NCBI GenBank assembly: GCA_937871435.1
Contig: CALMQM010000003.1
Coordinates: 1 to 40,210, forward strand
DNA length: 40,210 nt
DNA from: an uncultured Bacteroidota bacterium
GTDB taxonomy: Bacteria > Bacteroidota > Bacteroidia > AKYH767-A > 2013-40CM-41-45
Reading direction: 5' to 3'
The notes below the pieces were generated by a model that saw only the letters and a program-made list of their open reading frames with translations, made no database searches and was not told the origin of the DNA. Position numbers and translations under genes: made by a program. Each line of letters opens with the position of its first letter. Position 1 is the stretch's first letter. Shown in pieces: positions 36,014 to 40,210 of the stretch.

Positions 36014-36057
36014 AGGTCATTTAGGTGAAATTGCAGGGTGACCTGATATTGCAATTT
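36014..36057. repeat. Two interleaved inverted repeats upstream of the phosphatase gene
   Basis: AGGTCA at 36014-36019 is inverted as TGACCT at 36039-36044. AAATTGCA at 36028-36035 is inverted as TGCAATTT at 36050-36057. The two pairs overlap, so the hairpins could form a pseudoknot or exclude each other; as DNA they could also be two operator dyads. They lie in the 259-base divergent region between the SpmAB-like and phosphatase genes. The arms are short and may be chance. Confidence 0.3.
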
Positions 36058-36177
36058 GGAACATGGAGTTGTGAAAAAACTTGTTCTATAATGGCATAAG
36101 GTCTCTCCAGGTTGAAAGTTAGGAATGCATTAAATTTCATTTTATATTCGCTTTCATAATTTCTTTTCAAGTCAAAT

Positions 36178-37527
36178 ATGTCTACCCCCAATCAGATTGT
36201 AATTAAACGAAAAAAGAGGATGACTTTTTTCATCCTTGTTTTTTGTGGGTTCATGGCATACAATTTTGGTGAAAACATTGTAGATGATATCCACGACAGC
36301 AAGTCTTTTTCCTGGAGTTTATTGTCAGGATCAGTAATCAATACAGTTTTCCTTGCTGCTTCTCTTGCATTGGGTTTTGTTGCCACCAAAAGACTTTTGG
36401 ATAAAGGTGACGGACTGATCATTAACAATATGGGAGTAATGGATAATTCAGGATTGGTTTCAGCGGGAATGGTGTTCTGGACTGACGTAGTTGAAATCAA
36501 TATGAGCCGGATCTTTTTCACGGAATGTGTAATCATGAAAGTGAAAAATCCGCAACGTTACATTGGTGGAAGGAATAATTTTTTCAAAAGAATGTGGCTG
36601 GGGATGGAGCACAGAAGAACGGGTTCACCTGTAAACATCTCTGCGAACGGATTGAATATTAAGTATTCTGAATTGTTTCGATTACTCCAGGATCGTTATC
36701 TGAGTAGTCATGTCGAGACACGAACTTATGAATTGAAGAGAGAAAAAGATACCATTTTACGAGAGAAAAGTGAATTGCTGGACTCTATCAATTATGCGAA
36801 ACGGATTCAAACAGCGTTGCTTCCTTCTCCTTCCGCTATAAAGCAAAGAATAGGAGAGAACTTTATTTTATATCTGCCTAAGAATATTGTTTCCGGTGAT
36901 TTTTATTGGATAGAAACAGAAGGTGACTGGGTATTTTTTGCAGTGTGTGATTGCACAGGACATGGGGTTCCCGGAGCATTTATAAATATACTTTGTACAA
37001 ATGCGTTGAATCGGGCTGTTCGTGAATTCGGTTTGCAGGAGCCTGGAAAAATTCTCGACAAGGTTTCCGATTTGATTGTATCGAGTATCAGTCAGGATGG
37101 AGTGGTGACTGACGGAATGGATGCATGTTTTTGTTCCTTCAATACGAAAACACGTGAACTCTTTTGGGCAGGAGCGAATATTCCTTTACTTATTGCGCGC
37201 AGTGGCCTCGTGTATGAGTTGTTGGAATTTAAACCTGACAAACGAGGAATCGGATACTCTGAAATCAGAATGCCTTACACAACTCATAAAATCAATATTC
37301 AGAAAGATGATATCCTGTATATGTCCAGCGATGGATATGCGGATCAGTTTGGCGGTGGTGATGGAAAGAAATTAACCAGGAAAAAATTTAAGGAACTGAT
37401 TCTTTTGCAAAAAGGTGTTGCGCTTGATCAGCAAAGAGAAAACCTGCTCCGTTTTCATAATGAATACAAACGAAACGGAGATCAGATTGATGACATTCTG
37501 GTGATGGGAATAAAAATTGAAAGCTGA
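36178..37527 (+). CDS. Membrane-bound PP2C/SpoIIE-type Ser/Thr phosphatase with STM3941-like N-terminal domain
   Basis: A 449-residue signalling protein. Two membrane helices (about 15-33 and 45-70) are followed by a segment to about 170 (GLIINNMGVMDNSG, VFWTDVVEI, SPVNISANGLNI) that resembles the STM3941 family of small membrane proteins. A short coiled coil (about 172-205) links to the RsbU/SpoIIE-type PP2C domain, starting YAKRIQTALLPS. Likely metal-binding Asp residues are D241 in SGDFYW, D258 in VCDCTGHGVPGAF, D385 in SSDGYADQF and D439 in QIDDILVMGI. Such phosphatases dephosphorylate Ser/Thr on anti-sigma-factor antagonists or other regulators. No antagonist or kinase gene is adjacent. 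Its stop codon abuts that of the next, convergent gene with no spacer (TGATCA). Confidence 0.9.
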   Translation: MSTPNQIVIKRKKRMTFFILVFCGFMAYNFGENIVDDIHDSKSFSWSLLSGSVINTVFLAASLALGFVATKRLLDKGDGLIINNMGVMDNSGLVSAGMVFWTDVVEINMSRIFFTECVIMKVKNPQRYIGGRNNFFKRMWLGMEHRRTGSPVNISANGLNIKYSELFRLLQDRYLSSHVETRTYELKREKDTILREKSELLDSINYAKRIQTALLPSPSAIKQRIGENFILYLPKNIVSGDFYWIETEGDWVFFAVCDCTGHGVPGAFINILCTNALNRAVREFGLQEPGKILDKVSDLIVSSISQDGVVTDGMDACFCSFNTKTRELFWAGANIPLLIARSGLVYELLEFKPDKRGIGYSEIRMPYTTHKINIQKDDILYMSSDGYADQFGGGDGKKLTRKKFKELILLQKGVALDQQRENLLRFHNEYKRNGDQIDDILVMGIKIES

Positions 37528-38103
37528 TCAGTTGATTATCTGTATTTCACCTTTTTCATATAATTCAGTTCCTGTTTGAATTTTCCAGAAATAAAAACCG
37601 GATTTTTTTCCTTTAATAGATATGTAATTCTCTTGCTGTGTTGAATTTAGATTTTCTTCCAGAATAATTTTTCCCTGAATATCTGTCATTGAAAATAGCG
37701 CGTTGGAGGGAATCGTTCCATTGATACGTATATATTCATTGGCAGGATTGGGGTAGACATTTACCTCAGAGTGGATCAGTTTAATTTCTTGTGTTCCGTT
37801 GAGGAATCCGATGGTGCACATCATACAAATATTCCCGGAATCATTGGCGGCTTCAAATTCGCAGGGGATGGAACATAAGTTGAAAAACATGGTATCGCCG
37901 CTAATCGCACCGAACGTGAGACAACCGGCTGGATTTATAAGAAATGGCGGTGTTCCACAATTTTGCCACTCCACCGCCCACACTCCGTTACAACCTGCTG
38001 TTGGTAGAGTAACAAAATAGGTATTCGCGGTAAAGGTAAGTTGTCCGTGTGTTATATTAAAACAGAAAAAAAACGCAATAAGGAACAGGTATTGCTTTTT
38101 CAT
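37528..38103 (-). CDS. Exported protein with T9SS type A sorting domain
   Basis: A 191-residue secreted protein. The start is the ATG at 38103 (MKKQYLFLIAFFFCFNITHGQ, signal peptide of about 20 residues); an upstream in-frame ATG at 38124 would add seven residues without signal character. The mature part of about 90 residues has seven or more cysteines (AGCNGVWAVEWQNCGTPPF, NLCSIPCEFEA, NICMMCTIGF), which suggests disulfide bonds. The C-terminal 75 residues (VNVYPNPANEYIRIN, FSMTDIQGKIIL, KSGFYFWKIQTG, EIQIIN) form a type A sorting domain. I recognise no functional domain in the mature part. Confidence 0.85.
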   Translation of the reverse strand: MKKQYLFLIAFFFCFNITHGQLTFTANTYFVTLPTAGCNGVWAVEWQNCGTPPFLINPAGCLTFGAISGDTMFFNLCSIPCEFEAANDSGNICMMCTIGFLNGTQEIKLIHSEVNVYPNPANEYIRINGTIPSNALFSMTDIQGKIILEENLNSTQQENYISIKGKKSGFYFWKIQTGTELYEKGEIQIIN

Positions 38104-38360
38104 AAGATGAATATTTGTTTGCAATTCAAATATACTTTATTCCCAAAGAAAAGATTTTTGATTTATTTCTTCTTCAGCTTCTATTTATGAACAGACAATT
38201 ATTAAAGCAGGATTGTTTTAAAATTCAATATTTGGTACGAATCTCTCTTCAGAAATTACTTTTCTTCTGATTATTGGATAAAGCGAATTAAAACTGGCAG
38301 AAGGTCGAAATTATCTTTTTCGTAAATTGCTTTTATACAATGATAATGTCACCGTTCAGT

Positions 38361-40210
38361 TTATGGATGCAGCGAGAACAGGAATAACACAATATTGTTT
38401 TCAACCAGACTGTAATCAGAAGATTCCACGAGACCATCACCTGTGATGTCATTTACATCATATCCGAAAATAAATGTATTCGCGGCATTTTCGAGTTGAG
38501 AATAATCGCCTGATTCAATGATGCCATCCTGTACACCACTTGTAAAGCCATCACTGATATCGCCGCTCCAGAATGCCCAAACACCTGGCTCTACCTCGGT
38601 CATGTTGTATGCATAAGCTTGAGTATTACTTTGAGTGAAATCATAACCAGTTGCTCCAAGGAGAGTGACCGGCGAAGCGCTCCATGTCTCAAGTGCATTT
38701 CGATGTTTCACCTGGATATAATAATCAGAACCGCCAAGAGTCGACGGGAACGTGCAAGTTAAATTTCCATTGATTGAAACAATACCCTGGAAACAAGCAA
38801 CAGGAGAAATAGTGTTCGGATCAATCAGGCAAACGGTGAGCGTATCACAATCATCCGGATTAGTACTGAGTCCTGAATTGAACAAAGGAGAATTCATGGT
38901 TCCGGATCCGATGTAATAACCCTGGAAGAAAACTTTCAATGCCAAAGTATCATAGAGCGGTTCAACAGTCACTATCTGGTTACACGTTGTAGAATTGCCA
39001 TGTACGTCAGTCGCAGTCCATACCACAGTTGTGATTCCAATCGGGAATACTGCCGGTGCGTTATTGACAATATTCAGGATTCCGCAATTATCATTTGCGA
39101 TTGGAGTGCCGAGCGCGGGTATAGTATCGTAAGTAGTAAAATCAGCAGGACAAGATAAAGTAGGGAATTCACTGTCGCTGACATTTATGGTAAGCAGACA
39201 ACTCGATGTGTTTCCGCTGTTGTCTGTTGCAGTCCATGTTACTAACGTCGTGCCTACAGGATATGGCCCGGGAGGGGAATACGTAATTGAAGTGATTGTG
39301 CAATTGTCAGTTGCTGTTGCCGGATCAAGCGCTGCTGAATATTCACATGCACCGGCATCAGCGGTTACATTAAGTGTATTTTGACATTGAACTATTGGGA
39401 CGATGGTATCAATCACCTGTACAGTAAAGCTGCAAGAATCAATACCGCATAGATTGCTTGCTCGAATGGTAACAAGTGTGGTACCCAATTCGAATACAGA
39501 ACCATTTCCACTACCTGAACCACTGCCTGTTGTACTGCCGGAGAAAGTGTAGCTTAAATCCGGTGAAGTGCCGTCTACAACGGGTTCGGGATAAAATACC
39601 TGAGTTGAACAGGAATTTGACGGACTGTATTCAATGACATTCGGGCTGCAGGAAATTGTTGGCACAAAACAAGAAGCAATGAATGTTGCATGAATGGTAG
39701 AGTTTGCTGAGAGGTTGTTGAACGTGTAACTAGAAACCGCTCCTACGCTCACTCCATTTACCAATACATCCAGAATCAGGTAGGATGAATCAGGTGTGAT
39801 TGTATACAATTGAGTACTTCCGCAAGGAAGTGTAAGTGATCCCGAAGGTGAAATAGAGCCATTGACTCCGGCACTTGCGACGATTGTATAGTTGATCAAA
39901 ACGAAACTTGCACTGATAGAATGTGAGGAAGTGACACCAGAAAAAGTGTAGGAGTTGATTGCTCCCTGCGAAACTCCATCGACAATAACATCTTCAATCG
40001 CAAAACATGGATCAGGAGTGATGGAATAGCTTTGATCATTTCCACATAAAACAGTTGAAGTTCCGAGCGGAGTAATGCTTCCGTTCGAACCTGCTGAGGA
40101 AGTGATGCTATAACTCAGCTGAACGAATGTCGCGCTGATCGTATGCGAAGCGGAAGTGTTCGTGAATGTATAAGAAGTAATTGCTCCCTGTGAAACACCG
40201 TCTACCAAAA
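38361..40210 (-). CDS. Surface repeat protein with HYR domains and dockerin-like C-terminal module (5' end outside window)
   Basis: The last 616 residues of a large exported protein whose start lies beyond the right edge; the frame is open there and is already in repeat sequence. From 40210 down to about 39660 there are two and a half repeats of 74 residues (SITSSAGSNGSITPLG, YSITPDPCFAIEDVIVDGVSQGAI), of the InlB-B/bacterial-repeat type. From about 39655 to 38955 come three HYR-like domains (LGTTLVTIRASNLCG, YPVGTTLVTWTATDNSGNTSSC, FPIGITTVVWTATDVHGNSTTC). The final 196 residues (38364 to about 38951) match the C-terminus of the exoprotein at 3465-7685, with HRNALETWSA, EVEPGVWAFWSGDISDG and the loop DITGDGLVESSDY, ending LFSLHP. 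No type A or type B sorting domain follows. Confidence 0.88.
   Translation of the reverse strand, partial: LVDGVSQGAITSYTFTNTSASHTISATFVQLSYSITSSAGSNGSITPLGTSTVLCGNDQSYSITPDPCFAIEDVIVDGVSQGAINSYTFSGVTSSHSISASFVLINYTIVASAGVNGSISPSGSLTLPCGSTQLYTITPDSSYLILDVLVNGVSVGAVSSYTFNNLSANSTIHATFIASCFVPTISCSPNVIEYSPSNSCSTQVFYPEPVVDGTSPDLSYTFSGSTTGSGSGSGNGSVFELGTTLVTIRASNLCGIDSCSFTVQVIDTIVPIVQCQNTLNVTADAGACEYSAALDPATATDNCTITSITYSPPGPYPVGTTLVTWTATDNSGNTSSCLLTINVSDSEFPTLSCPADFTTYDTIPALGTPIANDNCGILNIVNNAPAVFPIGITTVVWTATDVHGNSTTCNQIVTVEPLYDTLALKVFFQGYYIGSGTMNSPLFNSGLSTNPDDCDTLTVCLIDPNTISPVACFQGIVSINGNLTCTFPSTLGGSDYYIQVKHRNALETWSASPVTLLGATGYDFTQSNTQAYAYNMTEVEPGVWAFWSGDISDGFTSGVQDGIIESGDYSQLENAANTFIFGYDVNDITGDGLVESSDYSLVENNIVLFLFSLHP
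39739..40210 (-). repeat. 222-bp tandem repeat encoding the 74-residue domains
   Basis: The codons for DGVSQGAI and its variant NGVSVGAV (plus strand GCTCCCTG or GCTCCTAC) occur at 39739, 39961 and 40183, exactly 222 bases apart. The two units nearest the window edge are more alike at DNA level than the innermost one. The array probably continues beyond the edge. Confidence 0.75.

Noticed and set aside
38104-38360. Possible RNA gene in the gap before the right-edge adhesin's 3' end
   Set aside because: No cloverleaf, long hairpin or conserved RNA motif could be found; the region is simply AT-rich.

Overview
The window looks like a chromosomal segment of a Bacteroidota bacterium, probably an environmental relative of Chitinophagales, Sphingobacteriales or Flavobacteriales. 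The evidence is threefold. There are several secreted proteins with type IX secretion system (T9SS) type A C-terminal sorting domains. There is a SusC-like TonB-dependent receptor with a carboxypeptidase-regulatory N-terminal domain, and a PorV/PorQ-type outer-membrane protein. Start codons lack Shine-Dalgarno sequences, and several genes are preceded by a Bacteroidota-type promoter (TTG, 19 bases, TAnnTTTG). I saw no rRNA, tRNA, insertion sequence, integrase, CRISPR array or defence island. The segment mixes housekeeping genes with surface-protein genes.

Layout. 1-8.4 kb: the 3' part of a giant SprB-repeat adhesin, a 1406-residue exoprotein with a CUB domain and a dockerin-like C-terminus, and a small T9SS cargo protein convergent with it. 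8.5-12.1 kb: smc on the minus strand. 12.5-21.4 kb: a three-gene plus-strand operon of TonB-dependent receptor, 1328-residue exoprotein and PorV-like porin. 21.4-25.1 kb: greA and a HIT hydrolase, ruvC on the opposite strand, then a translationally coupled flippase-like membrane protein and GT2 glycosyltransferase. 25.3-30.5 kb: dnaE, trxA and a DUF58 protein. 30.5-35.9 kb (minus strand): a TMTC-like membrane glycosyltransferase with TPRs, a T9SS cargo protein, a small Cys-containing exported protein, a GldL-like membrane protein and a fused SpmA-SpmB protein. 36.2-40.2 kb: a membrane PP2C/SpoIIE phosphatase, another T9SS cargo protein, and the 3' part of a repeat/HYR adhesin that ends in the same dockerin-like module as the exoprotein near the start.

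How the genes fit together. At least seven genes encode secreted or surface proteins. Four have recognisable type A sorting domains, and the central exoprotein ends in a FlgD/type-A-like domain. Two others carry instead a shared module of about 200 residues with two calcium-loop-like repeats. PorV-type proteins are known T9SS shuttle or attachment components, so the receptor-exoprotein-porin operon may encode a surface complex assembled through T9SS. The GldL-like protein and the TMTC-like transferase could bear on the same surface systems, but that is inference. SMC, RuvC, DnaE, GreA, HIT and thioredoxin are ordinary core genes with intact key motifs.

Limits: functions come from recognising motifs by eye. 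No database search, structure prediction or expression data was available.
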